From the NCBI RefSeq assembly GCF_000182925.2, contig NC_026501.1:2728001-2792000 (forward strand): DNA of 64,000 bases, written 5' to 3'. A program made the translations under genes and the position numbers. Source of the DNA: Neurospora crassa OR74A. Its lineage: Eukaryota; Ascomycota; Sordariomycetes; Sordariales; Sordariaceae. Shown piece after piece: positions 33,169 through 47,686 of the stretch (positions are counted from its first letter, which is position 1; the number at the start of each line of letters is the position of its first letter). The notes under the pieces were generated by a model, which was not told the origin of the DNA, ran no database searches, and was given only the letters and a program-made list of their open reading frames with translations.

Positions 33169-35885
33169 TCAGTGGCCCACGCCACCAACAGCCCATTGCC
33201 CAAAGCCTGGAGCGCCAGGTTGGGGGAAAAAACCCCCATTTCCTGCCTGTTGTTGCTGTTGTCCATTAGCAAACGCTCCGCCAGCTGCTCTACCTACGCC
33301 TTGGCCTTGCTGTTCTTGCGGTTGGCGCCTAGCCTCATCTTCCTGCTGCCGCCGGGCTGCTTGTTGTCGCTGTTGGCGGTACAGTACCAAGAAGACAAGG
33401 GCGGCGGCGAGACCCATGATCACCAACGTCTCCAGGATGTCCCCTTCCTCAAAGGCACCCAAATCGGAATCGGCACCAGGCATCGCATCCTCATAGCCAT
33501 CATACATGTCATCTCCGTAATAGCCCATCTCATCCTGTAAGAAATTATTGATCCATTCACTGAGCGACCATTCTTTTTTCTCGGCTGCTGATTGTTAGCT
33601 GGGTTTCTTTGATATGTCCTTGGTCAGGGGGTGATGCTCACTTGGCTCGTCTTGGATAGAGTTGATCCGGCCGTTGGTGAAAGTATTCCAGGCGCTTCTC
33701 GCTCGCAGCTTCAACAAACTGAGAGAGACGGGGAGATACGCCTCATCGTTCGTTTCCAGAGCAGTGTCGTAATACCGCTTGGCAAGATGATAGTCTTGGG
33801 TTAAGCCAATGCCATTTTCATGCATCCAGCCCAGGTTCCACAACGCCTGCGCGCTCTGGTAATGTTCTGAAGCGGCAGTATAGCACTGAACGGCCTTATC
33901 AACATCCGCATCTGTTCCTATCCCGCCAAGGTAATAGTCACCCATCTTGACAGTAGCGTCAATATTACCCTGCCTTGACGACCGGGTCCAGTAGATGAGT
34001 GCTAGTGTTGGGTTTTGAAGGAGTGTCAGCTTCTGGGCCTTGGGACACAGCCACTGCGGGATAGTCAAATAGGACTTTTGAGGGTCGAGTATGTACGCAA
34101 CATTGTTCTGAGCGGTTTCATATCCTTGCTCTGCCGCGTGCAGGTATTCGAGAAATGCCAACTCAATCTCACCCGCTTCGTAGGCCAAATTAGCCTCAGC
34201 CCACGACGAGACAAACGGCTCTACCTTCTCAGCGACCGCTTTGTAGTAATTAAGTGCGACCTCGCATTGTCTCTCGCGGCCAAGACCGAAATAGGTCATC
34301 TCTCCGATATAGTAATATGCCTCCATATTGTAGTACTTTGCCGCCAGGTCCAGGTGATGGTTTGCTGCGTAGATATCCTCATCGGACTGACCTTGATCAA
34401 GGTACAGCGCAGCGAGCTGCACATGTGAGGGTGGATACGCAGTCTCGGCTGCCGCATTGAAGAACTTGAGCGCCAGATCGAGGTTTTGTTCCACGCCGTA
34501 ACCGTTCAGATACATCAGTCCGAGTCCATGGCGAGACTGTTGGTCTGCTTGCTCATTGCCGCGCCTAAACCAGAACTCAGCGAGCCTGAAGCTCTGTTCA
34601 ACACCCTCTCCTCGCAGATACATGCGTCCAATATAGCCAGCTGCTCTGCAACTAATGGTGTGAAAACTGGGCGTCTTGTTTTCGAAAACCTGTCCTTTTT
34701 TATTCCAGGTTTTACTGGCCACCTTGAGAAAGTATTCCCTAGCTTTGGCGTAGTCACGCGGGAGGTTTCTCTGCCCGTCGTAAAAGATACGACCCAGGTT
34801 AAAAGTCGCCTTGACATCGCCCTTCTGAGACATCAGATCAAGGTACTCGAGAATATCCTCGATAGAAGCCTGTGCGTCAGAGGTGGGGTTTTTGTGAGGT
34901 GCGTTCTGTCCCGAACTAGACACACTCGCTCCTACACCATATGTACCTCCAAGCTCGTCGGCGATACGGTGAGATTCCGATATCCAGCTCATGCCACCGG
35001 GGGGTCCTGACCGGTACCACGCAATTGCTTTATCAGCGACCCTTTTGTAGTATTTTACCGCCGTCTCGCAGTTCTTCGTGGTTCCGATCCCTGCATAGTG
35101 ACGATGCGCCACAGCCATCTCGGCTCTTGTATGGCCCTGGTTGGCAGCAAAGGTATAATAAAGCAGAGCTCTGGCCTGGTCCGGCTCCACGGCGCCTCCC
35201 ACTCCTGTAGAATACATCACTCCCATCATGTACATTGCCGAACTGTTGCCATTGAGCAAAGCGAGCTTTTGGTAGTAACCGAAGGCCGTCTTGAGATTCC
35301 TGGGATGGGAGAAGTTGCCGTAGAAGTTCATGTCGCCCAGGATATAGAGCGCATCAGAATTGTTCTTTTGTGCGGACTCTTCGAGGAGCCTGGTCGCATG
35401 GAGGAGCGGGCCACTGACGGCATCGTGGGAGGAAGCAGGCGATGGAGCAGTAAGTCGGATGGCCGGTAATGCCTTGGAAGCAAGATGTAGAACGGTTCTC
35501 AAAATGCCGGGGTTTTTTCGTATCTTATAATGCAACGGTTGGTGTAGCTTTCGCAATTCGACCAGAGCGGCGTTGACAAGGGCAGCACCTGTTTATCTGT
35601 CAGTTAGTTGTCCTTCCAGCCCTGAGCTTCCGTCTTTGTTCGAGTGCGCATACCTGGTTGTACATGCTGTGCGGCAGGGAGCTCGGGGGGGAGTGTATTG
35701 CCTGTTGCTCCATTGGATTCATCTCCGGAAAGTACATGTTGTTGGTTGTTTGGCACGTCCGCGTGGGAGAACACAGCAACCTGCAATAGCACTGGGAACG
35801 ATGATGTCAGTGTCTGGCGCTCCAGGAGAGCAGAGTGGCCTGGGTTCGCAAGCATACGGATTATGTACAGAAGAAAGCGCCTCAT
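33169..35885 (-). CDS. hrd3: Hrd3/Sel1-type subunit of the HRD ubiquitin ligase (ERAD)
   Basis: Three exons are read on the minus strand: 35885-35654, 35588-33642 and 33584-33169, giving about 864 aa. The bulk is Sel1-like repeats with the usual A..YY....G...A spacing, for example DALYILGDMNFYGNFSHP, GLGLMYLNGYGVEQN and LWNLGWMHENGIGLTQD. Near the C-terminus a transmembrane helix (LETLVIMGLAAALVFLVLY) is followed by a Gln-rich cytosolic tail. In yeast Hrd3 lies in the ER membrane, recruits misfolded glycoproteins with Yos9 and controls the Hrd1 ligase. The N-terminal hydrophobic part (TSSFPVLLQVAVFSHA) fits a signal peptide but starts after about 30 residues. The true start is uncertain: an in-frame ATG at 35936 is an alternative. 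Two adjacent acceptors for exon 3 differ by one codon. Confidence 0.88.
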
Positions 35886-36770
35886 GGTTGTCGACTTTGG
35901 AAAAGTAGTAGAGGCAAACCCAGAGGAAAGAGTCATGCCATTATCAGACTCGTGATGTATTAGCAACAGATTGTCAGCAATAACGTTGTTTGCAGTCCGT
36001 GGTTGTCCGTTGCAGTGGGATCCAAAAAGGAGCAGATGTGGTGCAAGTATTCGAGCTTGTTAGGTCGATTGAATATCAGCACTCTTTTTAGACGGGACGT
36101 ATGTCGAGGTAAATCACGTCAACAAATCGTGGCGTAGTCACTACCAGTAGCTACAGTACACCTTTACTGTTGTGTAGTGGTAGCGTCCACAGCAGCCGCG
36201 AACCAACGCTATCATAATACCAGCTGTCCAGAGTGAACTTGAACACCCAGCGTGGACTTCCCATTTTGTAATCGTTCTGGAGCGAGCTCGACAGGGGTCC
36301 GCACTCCTACCCCCGGGCGCCCGCAGAACTCAAAACCTCGACAACCGCGTCCCGTCAGTTGTAGCGTAGGTACCTGGAGGTGCTTTTGTGATTGGTCAGT
36401 CAGCTGGCGGACAGCTGCCGCGGCTTGCGATCCGAAGTGCGCTTTTGAAGGAGAGAAGTATGTAGTTTTCATTTCAAGGTTCAACTGTGAACTCAAAGAA
36501 CATGATAACAGCAATAAATCTTCGAATAATCCCTAATTGTGACCAGTGAATTATAGCACAATCTGTTTGGGAAGTCGGATTACTCTTTTTATCTGATGTG
36601 AGTACCAAGTACAGGTAGACATTAGGACCGTTCAAGACCGAAGCATCAAGACTAAGAACTTTGTACAGCTCAAATCGACTTACAACTGAACGGAGAAGTC
36701 TCTCACAAATCTTTTGCGAACCATTGTACCAGAGCGAAATCTTTCAGCCCCCGAAAATAAACCAGTCACA
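35886..36770. promoter_or_regulatory. divergent promoter region (Hrd3 / WDR89-like)
   Basis: 885 bp between divergent starts. It contains an in-frame alternative ATG for Hrd3 (35936) and a GTAGGTACCTGG element near 36366. No gene is supported. Confidence 0.45.
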
Positions 36771-37955
36771 ATGTATGCCCTTTCTTGCACCGACGGGTTC
36801 AAATATCCTGGTTCCGAACCAACCTACATCACAGACATCATCCCCGTGTCTGCTGGGCTAGCAGCCGTTGGATCCGACCAAAGTCTCTCCATCTTCAACC
36901 CTCTGCGTCTCAACCAGGGACCTCTCAAGAAAGTCCAGACCAACCATGGGAACATCAGCTGCGCAGAGGTATTCAGCGTTGGAAACTCGATCGTTGCCAC
37001 AGCAGGCGAGAACGGGACGGTTTCGCTCTGGGATCTGAGAAGCGATGCGGCCAACACCCCAGTGTTGCAAATAGGGACGCCAGGCGAAGGTCCCGGTTTG
37101 CTCTCACTTGCTTGCTCGGAACAGACAAACACATTAGGCGCCGGCACGGAACTGGCTAACCACCAAGCATCCATTCTTTTATGGTAAGACTTTACGTACC
37201 CAAGCTCAGCTCACCTGCTGTTCGACACCTTCAACCAGACAAAATCTCACTAACTTCCAAAAAAAAGGGATCTCCGCTCCCCCCGCGTCGCCAAAATCCA
37301 CTACGACGAAGTCCACAGCGACGACGTAACCGAGCTCTCCTTCCACCCCACCAACCCTCACCTCCTTCTCACCGGCTCAACCGACGGACTCGTCAACGTG
37401 TGCGACACGCGCATTACGGACGAGGACGAAGTGGTCATCGCGGCCTTCAACCACGGCTCCGTGCACCGGGCCGGCTTCCTGAACGAGACCGAGGTGTACG
37501 CCGTGTCGCACGACGAGCGGTTCGCGCTGTACGACATGGGCGAGACGGTTGAGAAGGGCTCGCCGACGCTCGACCTGGGCGACATTCGCAAGGTGGTGGA
37601 TTGCCAGTATTTGTGCAACGTTATCCCGAAGGTGACGGGTGCTGGAGCGGTAATTGGTGCCGGAACACAGGAGTGAGTTTATTCCCTGGGACAACTTTGC
37701 CACTTTTTGGTGAAAAACCAGCTTTTGAGTATGTGCTAACCACGTATGGGGGGGACGAATAGTCAAGAACTGTTCCGGTTGATCCATCTATCGAAGAATG
37801 GTGCTTCATGGAGCCTGGATAGTGAGACTGTGGTAGGTCTTCCGGGGGCACATGGATCCGAGATTGTTCGCAGCTTTTGCTTTGTTGATGAGCAGCAAGT
37901 AGTATTTACTGCCGGAGAGGACAGTTGCATCAAGGCGTGGCGGCCCAGTGTATAA
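36771..37955 (+). CDS. wdr89: WD40 repeat protein, WDR89-like
   Basis: Three exons are read: 36771-37183, 37268-37672 and 37763-37955, giving about 336 aa. The splices rebuild SILLWDLRSPRV and GAGTQDQELFRLIH. At least five WD-type repeats can be seen: IVATAGENGTVSLWDLRS, SILLWDLRSPRVAKI, HLLLTGSTDGLVNVCD, a degenerate one around SHDERFALYD, and the final VVFTAGEDSCIKAW. Length and repeat order match WDR89, a small beta-propeller of unknown molecular role. A scaffold function is likely for any such propeller. The start has a CACAATG context and gives an immediate MYALSCTDGFKY. Confidence 0.85.
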
Positions 37956-38353
37956 GCAAGTGCGCAGTCACTTAAGCCATGAATTTATTGGGGTTTGAAC
38001 CACATCCATCCCAAAATCGAATTCGTGTCTCTTCATGAGTCGCAAAGCAGTGAATTCAAATCCGTCATGGTTTCGAATGATATCAACTCTTTGTATGACA
38101 GCTATGGTCTGAATTACGTCGAGAACAATCTCCCGTGTATGGGTTGGGTTTTAGTATTATTAAAGGCTTGACTTAGCGAAAGGCAAGCTAGTTGTCGATC
38201 TATCATTAATCATCAAAACTTTTTATTAGAATGTTATCCTCATGTGGTAATCACAAGGCATGTATGCTTTTTCGTTCTGCAAAACTCCGCCCCGCGAGCC
38301 ATGTGGAAAGATATGTGGGTATATAGAACGATCGAGACACAAGCGCCAACCAC
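37956..38353. other. tail-to-tail intergenic region
   Basis: 398 bp between the WDR89-like gene (+) and Erg10 (-). It is AT-rich, as expected for 3' UTRs. Nothing else is seen. Confidence 0.5.
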
Positions 38354-39822
<1,469 letters not shown>

Positions 39823-40736
39823 GATGGCTAGTTTGGAAGCTTGGAGTTGAGGAAAAAGACGGGTTTTGGAATTAAAGATTATGGAATGAAAGCGGGTGAA
39901 GCCAGGTAAGAACAGTGAAGATGTGGGAAGCGTTGTTCTAATAAAGCTCAGCCCGTGACTACCAGGATTGTCTTTTGGACGCGGGACAGGATAGGGGAAA
40001 TTGTTGAGACGACGGGGACCTTGTAGCTGTCACCTCAGGTCTTCTCACCGCCTTCAACGCGAGGTCTTATCAGTCTTTATCCGGAAAAGTGCCGATCTTC
40101 AGGAATAAGAGAAATGGACCCTCGCAGACTTTGACAAAGTGGTGTGAGGTGTCCGATGCCGGCGGCAACTGGCTCTCTTCCCATGATACCTCTTGAACCC
40201 GTCTTTATAGACTAGGATGTGGCAGCTTGGGCAAGGGGCAGTTGTGGGGGTTTATGGAGTGTTAGAACCCTGAGGGGCACCGCGATGGCCTGGATGGTTT
40301 CTGACGTGGTCCGCTGCGGGAATCTGCTTGCATGTCTGCCGTGGACCCGTGGTGCCATCATTGCGAGCAAAGATTTTATCAGATGATCTGATAATGTTGA
40401 GCAGTAGATCTGCGCACCAGCCACTTCCTGTGGTCGATGCCGAAGCTAGCGCCACATTGCTAAAACACTAGTCTCTACCATTTAAATGAAGTCTGCCATT
40501 TTTTCATTAGTTGCAAGGGACCTCCAAGTTTAGCGCTACACGGTTGAAGCTTGGTCCACTGCGCGCCGCGGCGAGAGTTCACTGGTTGACATCAGCCTTG
40601 CGCAAAGACAGCGACGAAAATCCAGCAAACGTTCCAGTCAAGATCTCTGAACTCCCATTGCTCAACAACGCGACAGCTACCCTTTTCGAGACAAAGCGGC
40701 TTTGGAGTAACGCTCAATTATCATCGACGATACACG
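39823..40736. promoter_or_regulatory. divergent promoter region (Erg10 / Snu114)
   Basis: 914 bp between two divergent starts. It is pyrimidine-rich near both genes. I did not recognise a sterol-regulatory element. Confidence 0.45.
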
Positions 40737-43700
40737 ATGGACGACGATTTGTACGACGAGTTCGGAAACTTCATGTACGTATCATGCTATCTCCATGACG
40801 TCGTCACGTTGCAGAAGGATGGTCTGTCTGGGCTGTGTTTTGGTCAAGACTCCATCGTCTTTTTGAGGCTAATGTCCAATCTTGCTTACTTTATGATGCT
40901 CTCTCCTTCGGCGGTGCTAACCATTGATTCGTAGCGGAGATGCTGAAGCCTCCGAGGAAGAGTCTGAACATGGTGTCGACGCTGGAAACTACGTTTACGA
41001 TGATTACCCAGAGGAAGCCCCAGAAGCTCCGGCTCAGGAGATGATGGAAGTTGACGATGAAGGCCCCTCCAACGCCGTTGTTCTCCACGAAGACAAGCAG
41101 TACTACCCGACAGCCGCACAGGTCTATGGCGAGGGCGTCGAAATTTTGGTTCAAGAGGAGGATGCGCAACCGTTAACACAGCCGATCATCGCCCCTGTCG
41201 AGCAAAAAAAGTTCAGCATCGAAGAAGCAGACCTACCTCCCGTATACTTTGACCGCACGTTCATGGCCGATCTCATGAACTTCCCCGAACAAATCCGTAA
41301 CGTGGCTTTTGCTGGACATCTACACCACGGAAAGACAGCATTCATGGATATGTTGGTGTTAGAGACGCACGACATTGCGGACAAACTTGAGAAGCGAACG
41401 GGAAAGAAGCGCGACGAGCAGCTGCGGTACACAGACATTCACATCCTCGAGCGGGAACGTGGGTTATCCATCAAGGCTTCGCCCATGAGCCTGGTCCTCC
41501 AAGGAACAAAAGGAAAATCACATCTCTTCAACATGATCGATACGCCAGGTCATGTGGACTTTGTTGACGAAGTTGCGGCTTCGCTCAGGCTTGTGGATGG
41601 TGTCTGTTTGGTGGTCGATGTCGTGGAGGGGGTTCAGGTCAACACAGAACAGATCATCAAGCACGCCGTTTTGGAGAACATCCCACTCACCCTCATTGTC
41701 AACAAGATGGACCGGTTAATTCTCGAGCTCAAGTTGCCGCCAAACGATGCCTATTACAAACTTAAGCATGTGATCGAAGAAGTCAACACTGTCATTGAGA
41801 ACACAATTCCAGGCCGAGGTGAGGAGAGGAGGTTAAGTCCAGAGAGAGGAAATGTTCTGTTTGCCTGCACGTCCATGGGCTGGTGTTTCACTCTTCAGTC
41901 ATTCGCCAAGATGTACTCGGACACGTATGGTGGTGTCAACTCGGAAGAGTTTGCGAGGCGCCTCTGGGGAGACATCTACTTTAACCCGCAAAAGCGAAGT
42001 TTCACAAGGAAACCCATCGAAGAAGGAGCTAAGAGGTCCTTTGTCAACTTCATCATGGAGCCGATTTACAAGTTGTACTCGCATACGATTAGCGAAAGTC
42101 CGGAAGAACTGAAGGGTACCTTGAAAAAGTTGGGCATTCAGCTCAAGCCATCGCAGTACAAGACTGACCCCAAGGTCTTGTTGAAATTGGTTTGCGAGCA
42201 GTTCTTTGGGCCATCTACCGGGTTCGTAGACATGGTCTGTCAGCATATCCCATCGCCGGCTGAGGCTGCAAAGCAAAAGCTCGAACAGTACTACACAGGC
42301 CCTCTGGACAGCAAGGTTGCTGAGTCTATGCTGAACTGCGACCAAAATGGCCCGCTTGTGTTGTATGTGTCCAAGCTGTTCAGTGCTCCCGATGCGAAGA
42401 GCTTCTATTCGTTTGGCCGTGTGATGAGCGGTATTGCGCGCCCTGGCACAGAGGTCCGCGTGCTTGGCGAGGGTTATTCTATCGACGACGAAGAAGATAT
42501 GGCCATGGGGAGGATATCCGATGTCTTCATTGCCGAAACACGATACAACATCCCAACCGACGGCGTGCCCGCTGGTAACTGGGTTCTGTTGGGCGGCGTG
42601 GACAACTCGATCGTGAAGACTGCCACTATTGTGGAGAAGAAATTTGAGGATGATGAGGACGCCTACATCTTCAAACCTATTTCGCACTTCACCCAGTCCG
42701 TCGTTAAGGTTGCTGTCGAGCCCATCAATCCGTCTGAACTACCCAAGATGCTTGACGGCATCAGGAAAATCAACAAGAGCTACCCCCTCATTACCACCAA
42801 GGTAGAGGAATCGGGAGAGCATATTATTGTTGGTACTGGCGAGCTATACATGGACTGCGTGTTGCATGACCTACGTCGTCTATATGCCGATATGGAGATC
42901 AGGGTATCGGATCCTGTGGTTCGATTCTGCGAGACGGTACAGGACATGTCCGCAACCAAATGCTACGCCATTACCCCCAATAAGAAGAACACCATTACAA
43001 TGGTGGCGGAGCCATTGGAGGATGGTATCGCGCAGGACATTGAGTCCGGAGCGGTCAGGATTCGGGATCCTGTACGAAAGATCGCCAAATTTTTCGAGGA
43101 GAAGTATGGCTGGGATCTCCTTGCAGCCAGGAGTATCTGGGCTTTCGGTCCAGACGAGATGGGACCCAACATCTTGCAGGATGACACCTTACCATCAGAG
43201 GTCAGTTGCGAGTTCCTTTCCCATGCTCGGGACACCAGTTGCCGTTCTACCCAGGTTTTTGCGGTGATCGTCGAAACCGGGCCGTCTCTTACTTCCGGGC
43301 TACTAACACGATGAACAGGTTGACAAGAAGCGACTTAATACTGTTAAGGATTTTATTCGCCAGGGCTTCAACTGGGCAGTCCGGGAAGGCCCGCTTTGCG
43401 AAGAGCGTAAGTTATCTCTATCTCTTCTTTGAGCGTCTTGCATTCGACTGCCGCCGCGTGCCTATGCAGTCATATCTCCTAGCGGCTACAGATTTGGCCG
43501 CGCTTGACACCATTAGTAAAGACCTGCAGTATGGGGGCTCCAGTGACCTGCTTAAAGTGGCAGCTGGGAGGGAGGCCCCAAAGCAGGCTATGAATGCAGC
43601 CTTCACTACAGGATCTGGTCCCTCTTTTTTTGCCAGTGCATGATGCCCTTGTCAGAAGGGGGTTCTGGGCGTTCACAAGCGGGGGAGTCTCAAAAAGTTG

Positions 43701-44433
43701 CAGACTGCAACGATGAGGCACCTTGCGAACACCACCTCGGCCAACGTTGGCTGAATGGGTTCGGCTCACGAGAACTGCTCAGTCACGCTTCCGGGCCTCT
43801 TCTCCCACGATATACACGTTTTCCCCCCTCACATGTCTCATGGGTGCTAACCTGTCTGTGAAACCAGCAATACGCAACACCAAGTTCCGACTCATTGACG
43901 TGTCGCTTGCCCAGGAGGCCATTTTCCGGGGCGGTGGTCAGATCATCCCCACGTCCCGCCGCGCCTGCTACAGTTCCTTCTTGATGGCCTCGCCTCGTCT
44001 GATGGAGCCCATGTATTCAGTTTCCATGACCGGTCCTCAAGATGCCGTCAGCACGGTCTACAACATCCTGGCCCGCCGTCGCGGCCACGTCCTGTCCGAT
44101 GGCCCCATTGCCGGCACCCCGCTCTACCGCGTCAACGGCCTGCTGCCCGTCATCGACAGTTTCGGCTTCGAGACCGATCTGAGAATCAACACGCCCGGCC
44201 AGGCCATGGTCAGTCTAGTTTTCGACAGGTGGAACATTGTTCCCGGTGATCCGCTGGACAAGGAGATCGTCTTGCGTCCTCTACAAATGGCTAACGCGCA
44301 GGCGACGGCGAGAGACTTCGTGCTCAAGACGAGGCGGCGCAAGGGCTTGAGCGAGGATGTCAGCGTGGCCAAGTTTCTGGAGCCCGAGTTTTACCAGAGC
44401 TTGATAGAGAGCGGCACCTTGGGTGAGGCGTGA
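40737..44433 (+). CDS. snu114: U5 snRNP GTPase Snu114 (EFTUD2)
   Basis: Four exons are read: 40737-40774, 40935-43200, 43319-43406 and 43868-44433, giving about 985 aa. It is an EF-2-like GTPase that drives spliceosome activation and disassembly with Brr2 and Prp8. The acidic N-terminal region is specific to Snu114. GTPase motifs are G1 GHLHHGKT (140-147), G2 in [12 protein letters not shown]3 DTPGHVDF (215-222) and G4 NKMD (269-272). EF-2-like domains II-V follow, ending [19 protein letters not shown] and the C-terminal tail. The splice at 43406/43868 rebuilds [18 protein letters not shown], a conserved run. That intron is 461 nt, far longer than the others in the window. Length is the usual one for fungi. 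Confidence 0.97.
43407..43867 (+). other. long intron of SNU114
   Basis: A 461-nt intron with a GTAAGT donor, a GCTAACC branch site near 43847 and a CCAG acceptor. Most introns in the window are 50-200 nt. It has weak C-box-like (CGATGA, 43710) and CTGA sequences, but not the spacing or stem expected of a C/D snoRNA. No tRNA or protein gene is recognised inside. Confidence 0.7.
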
Positions 44434-47400
44434 AGCACCTAGAGAAAACTGGGTGGGTGAGGCGACGAATGTGGCTTGTCAGTTTTTTCACGCCGTTTAT
44501 GTAATTTCTGGGTAGAGGTGGTCTAAGCATTCCTGGTGGAAGGGGGGCGTTCGTGTGATTCCATTTCAGAAAATTTTTGCCGGGAATGAAAAAGCAAAGA
44601 AAGATAGATGTTCAATTCAAATGTCAAGGTAAATGGTCACGAAAAGCCTTGTCACTCTTGAAAACGATGTTGAGGTGATCTAACTTGAATGTAATAGGGA
44701 CCGCATATGTGCGACACTGAAACACTATCAGTGTACGTTAAGGAAGAGAAGCCGGATAGATTCGTCAATAGTTCCTTCCTTGAGAAGGAACCTCGGCCAC
44801 ATCAGTTTTGCTTGTTGCCGCGCGTTCTCGGTTCCCTTTTGTTTTGTTCTATGTTCGTTTTCCATTTGCCTTCTGCAACTGAACATGAGAAGGGAATCGA
44901 GTTCAAGCCGAAACACCAGTGGACAAAGCTCCAGGGGGACGTACCGGGAGATGTGATGCCAAGGTACGAATCCAGCGTAGTCAACGATCAATGGAAGTGT
45001 ACAATCGAATACCTATGTACCGCACGCAAGCAGTGTATGTAAAGGCCAAGCATTAGGCGCAGTACCCGCCGTTTTTCTACTACCGCTTGTTGTACGGTTC
45101 CCAGAACAAACGTGGAGGTCACTTTATATCCGGTGTACCGTGGCATGGCAGCTCAAACGATGACTTATCCCGCTCTTCTCGGCATTAAAGCCACTATTAA
45201 TCGTTGGTTCTTTCCATTTTCATTTCCCCTTCTCTTCATCCAGCATGCTTGGTATGGAGTAATGTATGTATACCACGGCGTGAGTACAGGGGAAGACCGG
45301 AATAATATCTTGGTACACTGTAGTTGTCCTTTGCTTGAACCACGAAGCTGCTAGTTAGCGGATGATCGGATACTATTCCGGTATCAAACCCTCTCAAACG
45401 TGACTTCCCTCGGTTGAACTTGCAAAAATGTGGACAGCGAAAAGGAAACCACTCGGTGTCAATTTTTGTTTTCCGCGGCTTTGTGAGGGAGGGGGAAAGG
45501 AAGATGGGGGGTGGTTCGCGCTTTTCCGACCCGACCTGGTCCGGTAAGATACATCAATTTTGCGCAGCCTTTGCTGATCGTTTGATAATCATGTAGCATC
45601 AGCACCAGGTTGGAGATGTGGAGGATTGAAGGCAATTCTGGCCTGGGCATGGCATGGGTGCTACATGGATAGACATGGGGAAACTCTTAGAAATGAAGCG
45701 AACAGGCTTGACAGGCTGACAGGATGCACTTGATGGAGGCTTGTTGGTGCTTGGTGGGAGCGAGGAAGCTCAGATGGTAATGCTGATGGGGTCAACCAAG
45801 ACACCTCTCGATAGAGGATCCATGATCAGATATTAAACTCATACACTTGGTTCTGTAATGTACACCACACTTCGCCTGTATCGAGTATACGGTGTGTGTG
45901 GACTGGATGTGGTGACTTTGGTGCTTTTCACTGATAGGTGCAATTGTTTGAACGCGAGCAATGAAGCAAAGGTACGACCTTCTGTTTTCGTTCAAGTGTT
46001 CCTGAATGGCTGTAGAGTGTGTCAATCACCAACTAAAAAGGAAAGGACTCAACGGCCACTAGCTCGTGGACATACGGAGGCGGTGATAGTATTCGTGTGT
46101 TGTTTCCCCTGCGCGTAGAGTACCATATGTGGCTGGATAGAAGTAACCGTTCATCGACTAGTTCCCCTACTGACCATTGGGTAAAGAAGATGAGTGAAAT
46201 GGTGGAGTGAAGTTTAGCCCACATAAGTATGCAAGCGTTGGAGTGAAAGGAGATGAGTGTTTACGATGGTGGGTAGGGATTTCGCAGGAACTGTGTAAAA
46301 CTAGACTCTTCACACTACACTGACATGTGGCTCAAGGCACTAGTCTCCCTGGAGGTCATGCATGATGGCAGGAAGAGCTGGTTACGTAATCACACTCAGT
46401 CCTCTTTGTATCGCAAAGGTTTACATTCTACTAGTAACCTCGGAATAGGACGTTTAAAGTCACCTTTGAACCGTCGGGTGTGTTGGTGTCGAACCTTTGA
46501 TGTTGGGCTTGGTGTATTGGTACAAAAACACAGTCGTTGACGGAGTCTTTGTGAAGGTAGGATCAAGATGCCTTGGACTTCCCCACGCTCTTTTGGAGTT
46601 GTGAGAGGCATCGGAGGGCTCTCTTCTTTCCATGGTACTTCCCTACCCACATGACCCGAACGCAAATTGCTGCAACTTTATAGTCTCTTGAATTCGTCAA
46701 CTTTAAAACGGGCTATGTCCACATCATGTAGATCAGTTCATAAAGCACATGGGTTCCGTCGATCAATAGAAAGTGGGGTTCTTAACGTCCGCATTCTTGA
46801 GACTGTACTCGATTACATAAGTCATGGGTTGGATGAGCCGTCTGTCGTACACTAGACCCTGGTGTCGGGGGAAGTAGGCGGGTGTGTCGACAGTAACCCC
46901 TTCGATCCTCCTATCACAGAATCCAAAATCATCATTCGCCCCCAAAAATTACTTCTCAACTTTTGTTGATTCTGTTTTATTTGGGTGGATGGGTCAGCTC
47001 GGTAATTACCATGTCAACGTCGTTAATGTTCAGTCCAAAGATCCCCGGACTCGGCGGCGAGGACGTAGACACTTGGTGACAATCGCTCAAAGAGTAAAGA
47101 TTGTAATTATGCAAGAGGACCAAAAAAGAAGTAAGGTGTGGTGTCTTTTCTATCATCATATGATAGCCGTAGATGATATTGACCTAAGCCCGTGGTAGAA
47201 TGCTAGGGACATGGGCTTCACCGCAGAAATCGCCCATGACCACCATCCAAGATTGGGATGCAATATCAGGTGACATCGTGCCTTTCGTATTTTAACTTTC
47301 GGAGCTTGTGATCCCAATGCGTGGTTTGGGATGGCTGCTGGCCCTTTCTCTCTGGACTGACATGGGAAACAGAGTGCTGGGCCCTGAGTGGAAATTTGAA

Positions 47401-47686
47401 CATCGATAAAGGCGGCGGTAGGTATCAGAATTTGCCAATGTCTCGCATCGTTATATCAATTCCTCTACGAACCCCCGCACACACCGGATAGCCACGCATG
47501 TGCCCCATATCGAGGAGGGGCTGTACGTAGTATAGAATAACGTTGCCACCACTGACCAATAAGGCAATCCTGCGGATATAATCTCACGAAATACCGCAGC
47601 GTAGGGTCAAGCCTGGAAAGCCATCGCAAGGTGAATGATAATTCGCTGAAATGGACATCTCTGAAGCTCCCTTGTCTGGATTGTAC
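44434..47686. other. 3.25-kb stretch without a supported gene
   Basis: This is a tail-to-tail region between SNU114 (+) and CIA2 (-), unusually long for convergent genes. Open frames are all about 110 codons or less, on both strands, without domains or codon bias. No terminal repeats, tRNA-like boxes or simple repeats stand out. An unrecognised non-coding RNA or decayed element is possible. Confidence 0.45.

Noticed and set aside
43700-43760. Possible C/D-box snoRNA in the long SNU114 intron
   Set aside because: The C-box-like CGATGA and a following CTGA are too close and have no terminal stem; not enough to call.
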